Shown: piece by piece, positions 5,609 through 10,513 of the stretch
How the letters are laid out: each line of letters opens with the position of its first letter
Position numbering within the stretch: position 1 is the stretch's first letter
Assembly: GCA_018830365.1 (NCBI GenBank)
Contig: JAHJSK010000050.1
Coordinates: 1-10,513, forward strand
Length of the DNA: 10,513 nt
Direction of reading: 5' to 3'
Origin: Patescibacteria group bacterium
Lineage (GTDB): Bacteria > Patescibacteriota > Minisyncoccia > Minisyncoccales > CG1-02-41-26
Notes under the pieces: model-generated
The model's database searches: none
Seen by the model: the letters and a program-made list of their open reading frames with translations, nothing else
Told to the model about the DNA's origin: nothing
Program-made: the position numbers and the translations under genes

Positions 5609-5614
5609 ATTATA
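5609..5614 (-). promoter_or_regulatory. Predicted -10 element of the ATPase gene
   Basis: TATAAT on the minus strand, preceded by TTTTG, lies about 48 bp before the ATG at 5561, placing transcription start near 5602. No good -35 hexamer is seen at 16-18 bp. The element overlaps a short palindrome (TTGTA-TTA-TACAA). Confidence 0.45.
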
Positions 5615-5681
5615 CAAAACTTAATTTGGTGGCTATTTTTTTGTCTCAATTTTACGCTCCAGAGATTTAAAACTTTAAGTT

Positions 5682-5790
5682 CCCGCCTGCAACGCCTTCG
5701 ACCTGTCCGCATTGCTATGCCAGCCCGCAGTAGATACAGCGTTTCTGGCGGGCAAAGCGTTGCAGGCGGGCGTAGCCGATGCGGGCAGGT
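5682..5790 (+). repeat. GC-rich palindromic element, member 2, with nested inverted copy
   Basis: The outer ends are CCCGCCTGCAACGC (5682-5695) and GTAGCCGATGCGGGCAGGT (5772-5790), as in the other members. The interior (5701-5770) reads on the minus strand as another copy: it starts CCCGCCTGCAACGCTTTG and ends AGCAATGCGGACAGGT. Inside that lies a third degenerate CCCGCC...GCGGG block (about 5722-5750). CCCGCCTGCAACGC (5682-5695) is a perfect inverted match to 5757-5770. Confidence 0.75.
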
Positions 5791-5826
5791 CCGCCTGCAA
5801 CGCTATGCGAAGCATTGCGGGCAGGT
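5790..5826 (+). repeat. GC-rich palindromic element, member 3 (short)
   Basis: A 37-bp unit begins CCGCCTGCAACGCTATGC and ends AGCATTGCGGGCAGGT, directly abutting member 2. It is the most compact version of the family in this window. Confidence 0.75.
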
Positions 5827-5846
5827 TGCGTTTTGAGTTTTGCGCT
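5826..5846 (+). repeat. Heptamer spacer between palindromic elements
   Basis: Exactly three 7-nt units, TTGCGTT, TTGAGTT, TTGCGCT, fill the gap between members 3 and 4 of the GC-rich family. Confidence 0.7.
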
Positions 5847-5897
5847 CCCGCCTGCAACGCTTTGCCCGACCGCAACGATGTAGCAATGCGGGCAGGT
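5847..5897 (+). repeat. GC-rich palindromic element, member 4
   Basis: A 51-bp unit starts CCCGCCTGCAACGCTT and ends GTAGCAATGCGGGCAGGT, the same ends as the reverse complement of 3821-3873. The interior differs between the two copies. Spurious frames across 5675-5945 on both strands are produced by these repeats. Confidence 0.8.
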
Positions 5898-5917
5898 TAC
5901 GCTTTACGCTTTACGCT
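5895..5917 (+). repeat. GCTTTAC heptamer repeat
   Basis: Two perfect GCTTTAC units (5901-5914) with partial units on both sides, directly after palindromic member 4 and just before the stop of the lamin-tail gene. Confidence 0.75.
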
Positions 5918-5923
5918 GTTCTG

Positions 5924-7291
5924 TCACATTTCGTCTTGTTTTTGAAAACGCTTTTTTAAAAGAAAAATTACAATCCCCGAAATAATAGCAATGACCAAAA
6001 CAAGTAAAAAAATTAGCAAGGGCTTTGGTAAATCCGGAACTTGATTTGCCGCTGTCGCTATAAATTTGTTTGGTTTAAATTTGGAATTCTCGTTTAATGT
6101 TTTTGCGTTTTTGTTTTGTTCTATGTTTTTTTCTTCCAATGACTGCGGCGCGGGGATAATGTTTGCTAATCCAGGCGTTAAAACAGAACTCCAAGTCCAG
6201 TCGCTATGTTTTGCTTGTTCTTTTGTTTCCGACAATAAGCGATTATAGGATTGGTTTTTTGGCGCTTTTTGGTAAGTCACGGAATCTAAAATATTTCCAT
6301 TTGGTTGGATAAACGACAATCCGTCATCGCTATTATTTAAAGTAATTTTGGTTGTTGTCCGAGAAAAAACTAAAAAGGACTTGCCATTAATTTTTGTTCC
6401 TTTTGGAAAAATGTATGTATTGATTGAGCCCTTAGTGTCTTGGATTTTCCAACCCGAGAGATCAATTTCCTGCTCGTTTAAATTTTTTATTTCAATCCAT
6501 TCTCCTGTGTCATCCGCGCCTTCTGGCGCGGGTAAAATTTCATTTATAACAATGCCGCTGGGATAAGAAATAAAGGCGGGATTTGCATTGTTTTGTTTTC
6601 CAACAGAAGAAGTAGCAACAGCAATGGTAGAGGTCGGAGTGGAAGTTGAAGAAGAAACAGGAGTGGAAGTCGGTGTAGAAGTAGTCGTGGTTGCGGGTGT
6701 CGCTTCTTGTTTGGCCTCTGTTTTTGGCGTCTCAATTGGTAAAGCTGTTTGGACAAAACTATTTTTACTTTTTGCTGTCCCGCCCGAGCTTTGACTTGTT
6801 TGCCAATTTTGCGGCTCCGAACCCAAAGATTGAAAATTTTTTCTTTCCATTGTTTGATTAGTCGCGTTATTGCCGCCAAACCATCCCGAAGAACAATTTA
6901 AAAAATCTATCAAATTTCCCGAATTATCGTAAAGTTTTAATTCTTCGCCATTATTTTCTAACGCGCCAGTATAAATTTGATCAGCGAAAATTCCGGGAAT
7001 TGTATCGTCATTAGTTCGCTCCAACAAGAAAAAACCATTTACGGGAATAATTCCTTTGAGATTAATTTTTGGGGAGTCGTCAGACGCTTTAATTGTCCAA
7101 TTTTCTATACTTATTGCGGAGCCGCAATTATTGTAAAGCTCAATCCATTCGTCATTAGCCGATGTTTTTGTTCCCATCCATGCGATTTCATTGATAACCA
7201 CATCCAAAGAATTGGCGGCTAAAACGCAAGAATTGACAAACAATAAGCCAACCAATATTAAAAATAAAAAATTTTTTCGCGCAAAAAACAT
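5924..7291 (-). CDS. Exported protein with two lamin-tail domains and a C-terminal membrane anchor
   Basis: A 455-residue surface protein is predicted. Residues 1-26 form a signal peptide (MFFARKN, a hydrophobic core, then CVLAANS); VNSC at 19-22 is a marginal lipobox alternative. Lamin-tail domain 1 (about 30-150) shows VVINEIAWMG and DEWIELYN; domain 2 (about 246-375) shows IVINEILPAP and GEWIEIKN, with SGWKIQD after it. Both match the INEI...EWIEL...GW signature of the family. A Thr/Ser/Pro linker (about 185-230) separates them, and a single helix (424-445) followed by KKR anchors the C-terminus with the tail inside. Bacterial lamin-tail domains are generally extracellular, with suspected adhesive or DNA-binding roles; no catalytic domain accompanies them here. 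The start has no Shine-Dalgarno sequence. It lies 108 bp downstream of ruvB on the same strand, but the gap is filled with repeats. Confidence 0.9.
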   Translation of the reverse strand: MFFARKNFLFLILVGLLFVNSCVLAANSLDVVINEIAWMGTKTSANDEWIELYNNCGSAISIENWTIKASDDSPKINLKGIIPVNGFFLLERTNDDTIPGIFADQIYTGALENNGEELKLYDNSGNLIDFLNCSSGWFGGNNATNQTMERKNFQSLGSEPQNWQTSQSSGGTAKSKNSFVQTALPIETPKTEAKQEATPATTTTSTPTSTPVSSSTSTPTSTIAVATSSVGKQNNANPAFISYPSGIVINEILPAPEGADDTGEWIEIKNLNEQEIDLSGWKIQDTKGSINTYIFPKGTKINGKSFLVFSRTTTKITLNNSDDGLSFIQPNGNILDSVTYQKAPKNQSYNRLLSETKEQAKHSDWTWSSVLTPGLANIIPAPQSLEEKNIEQNKNAKTLNENSKFKPNKFIATAANQVPDLPKPLLIFLLVLVIAIISGIVIFLLKKRFQKQDEM

Positions 7292-7298
7292 AGTTTTT

Positions 7299-7380
7299 GA
7301 ATGTCCAATGTTTAATTTTTGATTTTGACATTTGGCATTTTATTAGGAATTAGGTGAATTAGGTGAATTAGGTGAATTAG
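7299..7380. repeat. Degenerate heptamers running into a nonamer array
   Basis: Units of seven bases can be read from 7299 (GAATGTC, CAATGTT, TAATTTT, TGATTTT, GACATTT, GGCATTT, TATTAGG), followed by three perfect 9-nt AATTAGGTG units and a partial one (7348-7380). This fills the space between the ruvB stop and the start of the lamin-tail gene. Confidence 0.85.
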
Positions 7381-7399
7381 AACTTTTTATTTATTTTTT

Positions 7400-8443
7400 T
7401 CAAAACAATTCCTGTTGCGATTCTCTCTGCGACTCTTTTATTTTCAAATGCTGACAAGCTGCTTTGGTGATTATTCTCCCTTTCGGCGTTCTTTCAATAA
7501 AACCCAATTGCATTAAATACGGCTCGTAAATTTCCAAAATAGCGTCTTCCTCTTCAGACGAAGCTGTTGCCAACGCTTGAAGTCCGACAGGTCCGCGATT
7601 AAATTTATTAACAATGGTTTCCAATATCTTTCTGTCGCTCAACTCAAGTCCCAGATGATCAATTTCTAACGCGTCTAACGCGCTTTGAGCTATTTGCCCG
7701 GTAATGACTCCTTGCCCTTCTATTTGAGCAAAATCCCTTGCTCGCTTAAGAAGACGATTTGCCACCCTTGGGGTAAAACGCGAACGGCTGGCAATAATTT
7801 TGATGGCTTCGGGCGCAATGCTTATCTTTAAAAGCAAAGCCGACCTCTGAAGAATTTTTTCAATGTCCTCTGGAGTATAAAAATTGAGCTGAAAAGTGGC
7901 TCCAAACCTGTTTCTCAAAGGCGCGGACAAAAGAGCGATTTTAGTGGTCGCGCCAATTAAAGTGAACCGCGGGAGGTCTAATTCCATTGTTCGCGCCATT
8001 GGTCCGGTACCAATAATAATATTCAATTTAAAATCCTCCATAGCGGAATAGAGATATTCTTCCAAGACCTTTTTTATTCTATGAAATTCATCAATAAAAA
8101 GAACATCGCCTTCTTCTAAATTGGTTAAAATCGCAGCCAAGTCGCCAGCTCTTTCAATAACAGGACCAGCTGTGACGCGGATATTGACTCCCATTTCTTT
8201 GGCAATAAGATGTGAAAGAGTGGTTTTTCCTAAACCCGTGTTTCCGTAAAAAAGCAAGTGCTCGGGTACTTCTTTTCTTCCTTTTGCCGCTTCCAAAATT
8301 ATTTTTAAAGTTTTTTTTATTTTTTCCTGGCCCACATATTCGTCCCAAAGTTTCGGCCTTAACGCTGAATCCAAAACCTCGTCTTTGGGAGCTTCATTAG
8401 AAGCGGGGGCAGTAATAGAGGAAATAGTTGACAAGTTTTTCAT
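7400..8443 (-). CDS. ruvB: Holliday junction branch-migration helicase RuvB
   Basis: RuvB is the hexameric ATPase motor that, with RuvA, moves Holliday junctions during recombination. The 347 residues match the usual length. DSALRPKLWDEYVGQ (25-39) opens the AAA+ core, Walker A is GNTGLGKT (67-74), and ERAGDLAAILTNL (97-109) precedes Walker B LFIDEFHRI (115-123). Sensor 1 lies in TLIGATT (161-167), and the arginine-finger region is APLRNRFG (174-181). The C-terminal winged helix ends GFIERTPKGRIITKAACQHL. The usual Walker A in this family is GPPGLGKT; here PP is replaced by NT, leaving the catalytic GKT intact. The ATG at 8443 gives a normal N-terminus; no Shine-Dalgarno sequence precedes it. 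The leader region upstream carries a long hairpin with a G-quadruplex motif. ruvA and ruvC are not in the window. Confidence 0.97.
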   Translation of the reverse strand: MKNLSTISSITAPASNEAPKDEVLDSALRPKLWDEYVGQEKIKKTLKIILEAAKGRKEVPEHLLFYGNTGLGKTTLSHLIAKEMGVNIRVTAGPVIERAGDLAAILTNLEEGDVLFIDEFHRIKKVLEEYLYSAMEDFKLNIIIGTGPMARTMELDLPRFTLIGATTKIALLSAPLRNRFGATFQLNFYTPEDIEKILQRSALLLKISIAPEAIKIIASRSRFTPRVANRLLKRARDFAQIEGQGVITGQIAQSALDALEIDHLGLELSDRKILETIVNKFNRGPVGLQALATASSEEEDAILEIYEPYLMQLGFIERTPKGRIITKAACQHLKIKESQRESQQELF

Positions 8444-8480
8444 GATATGCTAAGATGAATTAGAAACCTTGAAATTGCGA

Positions 8481-8561
8481 AACGCTTTGCGGAAAATAGT
8501 TTTGAATGACAAACCCGCCCACCCGTCCCCATTCATTCAAAACCATTTTCCATAAAGCGTT
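8481..8561 (-). repeat. 29-bp inverted repeat with a G-quadruplex motif in its loop
   Basis: Arms 8481-8509 and 8533-8561 match at 26 of 29 positions (ends AACGCTTT and AAAGCGTT). The 23-nt loop carries, on the minus strand, GGGG-AC-GGG-T-GGG-C-GGG (8530 down to 8514), a textbook four-tract G-quadruplex motif with loops of 2, 1 and 1. It lies 38 bp before the ruvB start on the ruvB sense strand, so it may be in the ruvB leader transcript or be a mobile palindrome. Confidence 0.85.
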
Positions 8562-8591
8562 AATGATTTTCCATTTTGTAATTTAAAGTAG

Positions 8592-8723
8592 AAAATACTT
8601 CTTGGGCTGAAGTTCCGGAATTTTTTTAACGGGCAATTTGGCTTTGGCGAAATTGTTACTTAAGAGAATTCCGGACCTAAGCAAAAAAAACAAATTTTTG
8701 CCTTCAGCCCAAGGATTATTTTT
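8592..8723. repeat. Branched inverted-repeat structure
   Basis: Outer arms CTTGGGCTGAAG (8601-8612) and CTTCAGCCCAAG (8702-8713) pair perfectly and extend outward by several more bases. Inner arms 8614-8622 and 8667-8675 (TCCGGAATT) pair, and a central hairpin CAATTT/AAATTG (8634-8639 with 8650-8655) contains the CTTTGGCGA word found in other palindromes here. A 26-nt A-rich strand (8676-8701) is unpaired. It lies between the divergent ruvB and small-gene cassette. No known riboswitch class was recognised. Confidence 0.7.
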
Positions 8724-8776
8724 TAGTGAATTTGAATTTGCAATTTATTCTAACAAAATAAATCCAAAATTCAAAT

Positions 8777-8812
8777 TTAAAAAGTTCTTTTAATTTTAAA
8801 TAATAGGAGGTG
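8777..8812 (+). promoter_or_regulatory. Leader motif with strong Shine-Dalgarno, copy 1
   Basis: AAAAAGTTCTTT followed by AATAATAGGAGGTG precedes the 62-residue gene, with AGGAGGTG placed 4 nt before the ATG. Nearly the same leader occurs at 9002-9038. The shared part extends well beyond the ribosome-binding site, suggesting a conserved untranslated element. Confidence 0.75.
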
Positions 8813-8816
8813 AAAA

Positions 8817-9005
8817 ATGATTACAAGAAAAGAATGGTGTGAAAATCCCATTATGTGCAGGAAAATTCAGTCTTGCAAGGATTGTGGGCGAGAAGCCTGT
8901 GTTGTTTACAGGTTTTTGGTTTGGGGAGAAAAATTAGAAGAATTGGAAGGAAGTTTTGAGGAAAAAAAGAAAATAAGGAGGAAAAAATTACCGTATCAAA
9001 ATTAA
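8817..9005 (+). CDS. Small cysteine-rich protein, first gene of the small-gene cassette
   Basis: I do not recognise this 62-residue protein. It holds five cysteines, C8, C14, C20, C23 and C28; the C-x5-C-x5-C-x2-C-x4-C spacing could bind zinc or an iron-sulfur cluster, though no named motif fits. After a short hydrophobic stretch (VVYRFLVW, 29-36) the tail is highly charged (EEKKKIRRKK). No signal peptide or full membrane helix is present. The AGGAGGTG ribosome site 4 nt before the ATG strongly supports translation and the chosen start, in contrast to the long genes nearby. Its stop codon lies inside the leader motif of the next gene, and the two downstream small genes follow on the same strand. 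The cassette probably forms an operon. A ribosome- or nucleic-acid-associated role would be a guess. Confidence 0.75.
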   Translation: MITRKEWCENPIMCRKIQSCKDCGREACVVYRFLVWGEKLEELEGSFEEKKKIRRKKLPYQN

Positions 9006-9038
9006 AAAAGTTCTTTGTAAATTGAATAATGGAGGTGG
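9002..9038 (+). promoter_or_regulatory. Leader motif with strong Shine-Dalgarno, copy 2
   Basis: AAAAAAGTTCTTT and GAATAATGGAGGTGG repeat the leader at 8777-8812 with small changes. It overlaps the stop codon of the 62-residue gene and positions GGAGGT 4 nt before the ATG at 9041. Confidence 0.75.
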
Positions 9039-9040
9039 TG

Positions 9041-9202
9041 ATGAAAATAAAAATTGAAAGTAAATGGAATAATTTTAAAGATTTTCTTTATTGGGAGCAT
9101 TATCAAAAATCGAATTTTTATTGTGCTAAAAAGAAGTCAACGCATAAAACGCGCGAAAGAAAAAAACTTGACGCCAAAAAGGCGTTAACAAAAAGGAGGT
9201 GA
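9041..9202 (+). CDS. Small basic protein (53 residues), second gene of the cassette
   Basis: The frame runs from the ATG at 9041 to the TGA at 9200-9202. The product starts MKIKIESKWNNFKDFLYWEH and ends in a strongly basic tail rich in Lys and Arg (KTRERKKLDAKKALTKRR). Aromatic residues cluster in the first half (W9, F12, F15, Y17, W18, Y21, F26, Y27); one cysteine is at 28. The size and charge suggest nucleic-acid binding, but no family is recognised. Support comes from a strong GGAGGT ribosome site, a leader repeated from the preceding gene, and tight packing: its TGA stop lies inside the AGGAGGTGA ribosome site of the next gene, implying translational coupling. A short hairpin (ACGCC, 9171-9175, with 9181-9185) sits near its end. 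Confidence 0.7.
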   Translation: MKIKIESKWNNFKDFLYWEHYQKSNFYCAKKKSTHKTRERKKLDAKKALTKRR

Positions 9203-9208
9203 TAAAAA

Positions 9209-9556
9209 ATGTTTGGGAAAGAAAAGGACAACGAAGTATTTATTGTGCTAGTGCTTATGCTTATGACTTTACTTGCGATTGGAGTGGCAGTTAAATTTTT
9301 TGAAATCTATGGCGCGCTCGTGGCTGGACTTCTAATTGGAAGTGTAGCCGAATTTAAATTTGGACTTAGGTACACAAAAATCAAACCCGTGCTCGTACTC
9401 CTGCTCGTGTTCGCAAGCGGAATAATAGCTGAATTGACGGTTGACCATAATTTTGGGTTTGGAATTTTCGCCATTACTTGCGCAGTTGTAGTCATACTCG
9501 CGATTGCGATTGGAATTATAGTTACGAAAGGATTCTTGTTTGTAAGGGACCTTTAG
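9209..9556 (+). CDS. Small four-helix membrane protein, third gene of the cassette
   Basis: This 115-residue protein is predicted to be integral to the membrane, with hydrophobic segments at about 10-28, 33-48, 58-75 and 84-106. The short N-terminal MFGKEKDNE is charged. Polar residues inside or beside the helices include E32, E48, E75 and D79. No family is recognised; small-multidrug-resistance and holin-like proteins have comparable size, but none of their signatures is visible. The AGGAGGTGA ribosome site (9193-9201) ends 7 nt before the ATG and overlaps the previous gene's stop, so translation is probably coupled. A strong terminator follows 11 bp after the stop, closing the cassette and facing the convergent hypD. 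A membrane partner for the two small upstream proteins is an inference from layout only. Confidence 0.8.
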   Translation: MFGKEKDNEVFIVLVLMLMTLLAIGVAVKFFEIYGALVAGLLIGSVAEFKFGLRYTKIKPVLVLLLVFASGIIAELTVDHNFGFGIFAITCAVVVILAIAIGIIVTKGFLFVRDL

Positions 9557-9567
9557 ATTTTCAGAGC

Positions 9568-9598
9568 AAATGACCTGCAAAACGCAGGTCATTTTTTT
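9568..9598 (+). terminator. Rho-independent terminator of the small-gene cassette
   Basis: A perfect 11-bp stem (9568-9578 with 9584-9594, core TGACCTGC) closes a 5-nt loop and runs into a seven-T tract (9592-9598). It is an excellent plus-strand terminator 11 bp after the 115-residue gene. hypD's stop codon (9597-9599, minus strand) lies on its T-tract, so the same hairpin directly follows hypD, but without a good U-tract in that direction. Confidence 0.92.
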
Positions 9599-10513
9599 AT
9601 TTGCGTTTGCTCGTGTATCTAATTTCCACATTGCACGCGCCTTCGCTTGAAACCATACAGGGACCTTGAGGATTTTCCGGGGAGCAAACGCGTTTGAGCA
9701 AAGGACACTGAACGGGATTTTTTAAGCCCCTGATAATTTCTCCGCAAATACAAGCGCATGGTTTTTTAGAATGAGAAAAGTCAATTTTATCTAAAATGTT
9801 TTTATATTTTTTTTGAGCGTCAAATTCGCTGTACTTGTTTTTTATTTTTAGTCCTGTTTTGGGAATAATGCCAAATCCCCGCCAATTACTATCAACTGGC
9901 TCAAACACCTCAAAAATTAATTTGCGAGCCGCAACATTGCCTTGCGATTTTACTGCCCGAACATATTCATTTTCAACTTCAAACCGATTTTCAAAAATTT
10001 GTTTCAAAAGCATGAGAATAGCGAGCAAAATATCTTCTGGCTCAAACCCCGCAATTACTTGGCGCGCTCTTAATTTTTTATATGGCTCTGTTCCGATAAT
10101 AGCGGAAACATGGCCGGGACAAATAAATCCGTCAATTTTAATTTCTTCCATTTCCACAAGAGCTTTTAAAGCTGGAAAGAAAAGTTTATGAATGGAAAAA
10201 ACATTAAGCCCTTTTTTAATTGCCCAAGCAGTCATTGGCGCTGTTGTCTCAAATCCTAATCCCAAAAAAACCAAGCTCGGCTCTTTTTTTTGCAAAAATA
10301 TGGCCTCTTCAATTGAGTATACTGTAAAAATTTTAGCTCCTTTTTGCTTTGCCTGTTCCAAGCTTCCAAAATAACCCGGAACCCTGATTACATCGCCATA
10401 AGTCGCGATAGGAATTCCCGCTAAAGCTAGTCCAACAATAGCATCAATATCTTCCTGCGGGGTAACGCAAACCGGACACCCTGGCCCGCTAATTAATTTG
10501 ATGTTTTTTGGCA
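9597..10513 (-). CDS. hypD: Hydrogenase maturation factor HypD (N-terminus beyond window)
   Basis: HypD, with HypC, carries the Fe(CN)2CO group for insertion into [NiFe] hydrogenase; HypE and HypF supply the cyanide. About 304 residues are visible and the frame stays open to the window edge, so roughly 50-70 N-terminal residues, including the conserved CGTH motif, are missing. Visible signatures include GPGCPVC near the edge, GFETTAP, GFICPGHVSAIIG, GFEPEDIL, and WRGFG. The C-terminal cysteine set for the [4Fe-4S] cluster is complete: CACICGEIIRGLKNP, CPLLKRVCSPENP, then CMVSSEGAC. A TTG at about 10361 is not the real start, because homology continues upstream through GDVIRVPG. The substitution of TYGDVIRVPG for the common TFGD-x-x-RVPG is minor. 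Neighbouring hyp genes are expected to the right. Only a broken hypF piece is seen in the window. Confidence 0.96.
   Translation of the reverse strand, partial: PKNIKLISGPGCPVCVTPQEDIDAIVGLALAGIPIATYGDVIRVPGYFGSLEQAKQKGAKIFTVYSIEEAIFLQKKEPSLVFLGLGFETTAPMTAWAIKKGLNVFSIHKLFFPALKALVEMEEIKIDGFICPGHVSAIIGTEPYKKLRARQVIAGFEPEDILLAILMLLKQIFENRFEVENEYVRAVKSQGNVAARKLIFEVFEPVDSNWRGFGIIPKTGLKIKNKYSEFDAQKKYKNILDKIDFSHSKKPCACICGEIIRGLKNPVQCPLLKRVCSPENPQGPCMVSSEGACNVEIRYTSKRK

Noticed and set aside
5675..5945. Open frames on both strands (KALQAG and CNALP repeats)
   Set aside because: They are produced by the GC-rich palindromic elements, whose periodic sequence lacks stops; no start context, and one overlaps the lamin-tail gene.
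6544..6879. 111-codon minus-strand frame rich in Leu and Arg inside the lamin-tail gene
   Set aside because: It is the alternative frame of the Thr/Ser/Pro linker; the main frame has signal peptide, domains and anchor.
2632..9202. Recoded UGA as in Gracilibacteria/Absconditabacteria
   Set aside because: TGA terminates comEC, ruvB and the 53-residue gene at the expected ends, so the standard code applies.
9332..9631. Minus-strand frames opposite the small membrane protein
   Set aside because: They are antisense to a gene with a strong ribosome site and terminator, and cross the terminator hairpin.
9835..10374. Plus-strand frames opposite hypD (9835-10191 and 10192-10374)
   Set aside because: They are antisense shadows of a well-conserved gene.

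Overview
The window looks like part of a small, AT-rich genome from the Patescibacteria/CPR radiation, probably a Parcubacteria-like lineage. That placement is an inference. It rests on the reduced gene forms (a ComEC without OB-fold or metallo-beta-lactamase domains, a small five-helix TM_helix protein, a lamin-tail surface protein), on intergenic space packed with short-period repeats and palindromes, and on start sites that mostly lack Shine-Dalgarno sequences. TGA ends comEC, ruvB and a 53-residue gene, so the genetic code is standard and not the recoded one of Gracilibacteria/Absconditabacteria.

Layout. 1-222: a possible insertion-sequence end (81-138) and a promoter. 223-795 (+): a 190-residue unrecognised protein made of two diverged copies of one helical module, closed by a terminator shared with the convergent gene. 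980-1660 (-): a TM_helix/MscS-related membrane protein. 1661-2047: a DnaA-box-like site and a stack of palindromes. 2048-2626 (+): a remnant of the HypF carbamoyltransferase domain. 2632-3783 (+): a minimal ComEC channel. 3784-4412: heptanucleotide repeats and hairpins. 4413-5561 (-): an AAA_14/DUF4143 ATPase. 5562-5923: nested GC-rich palindromes. 5924-7291 (-): an exported protein with two lamin-tail domains. 7400-8443 (-): RuvB. 8444-8816: two large inverted repeats, one holding a G-quadruplex motif in its loop. 8817-9556 (+): three small genes (62, 53 and 115 codons) with strong Shine-Dalgarno sequences. 9597-10513 (-): HypD, running off the window edge.

Gene cooperation. HypD and HypF belong to the pathway that builds the Fe(CN)2CO group of [NiFe] hydrogenases. 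The HypF piece here is broken, so a complete copy would have to lie elsewhere if the pathway works. RuvB (branch migration) and ComEC (DNA uptake) are separate housekeeping functions. The three small genes form the one cassette that looks like a coordinated unit of unknown role.

The most unusual content is non-coding. Nearly every low-complexity tract follows a seven-base period with different sequences, and two such tracts sit in frame inside the hypF remnant. Several palindromic modules recur: an 86-bp module in two inverted copies around hypF-comEC, each with a CCCTCACCTTTTT hairpin on its inner side, and a 37-110 bp GC-rich element in at least four places with nested copies. The small-gene cassette and this repeat architecture are the best candidates for something undescribed.
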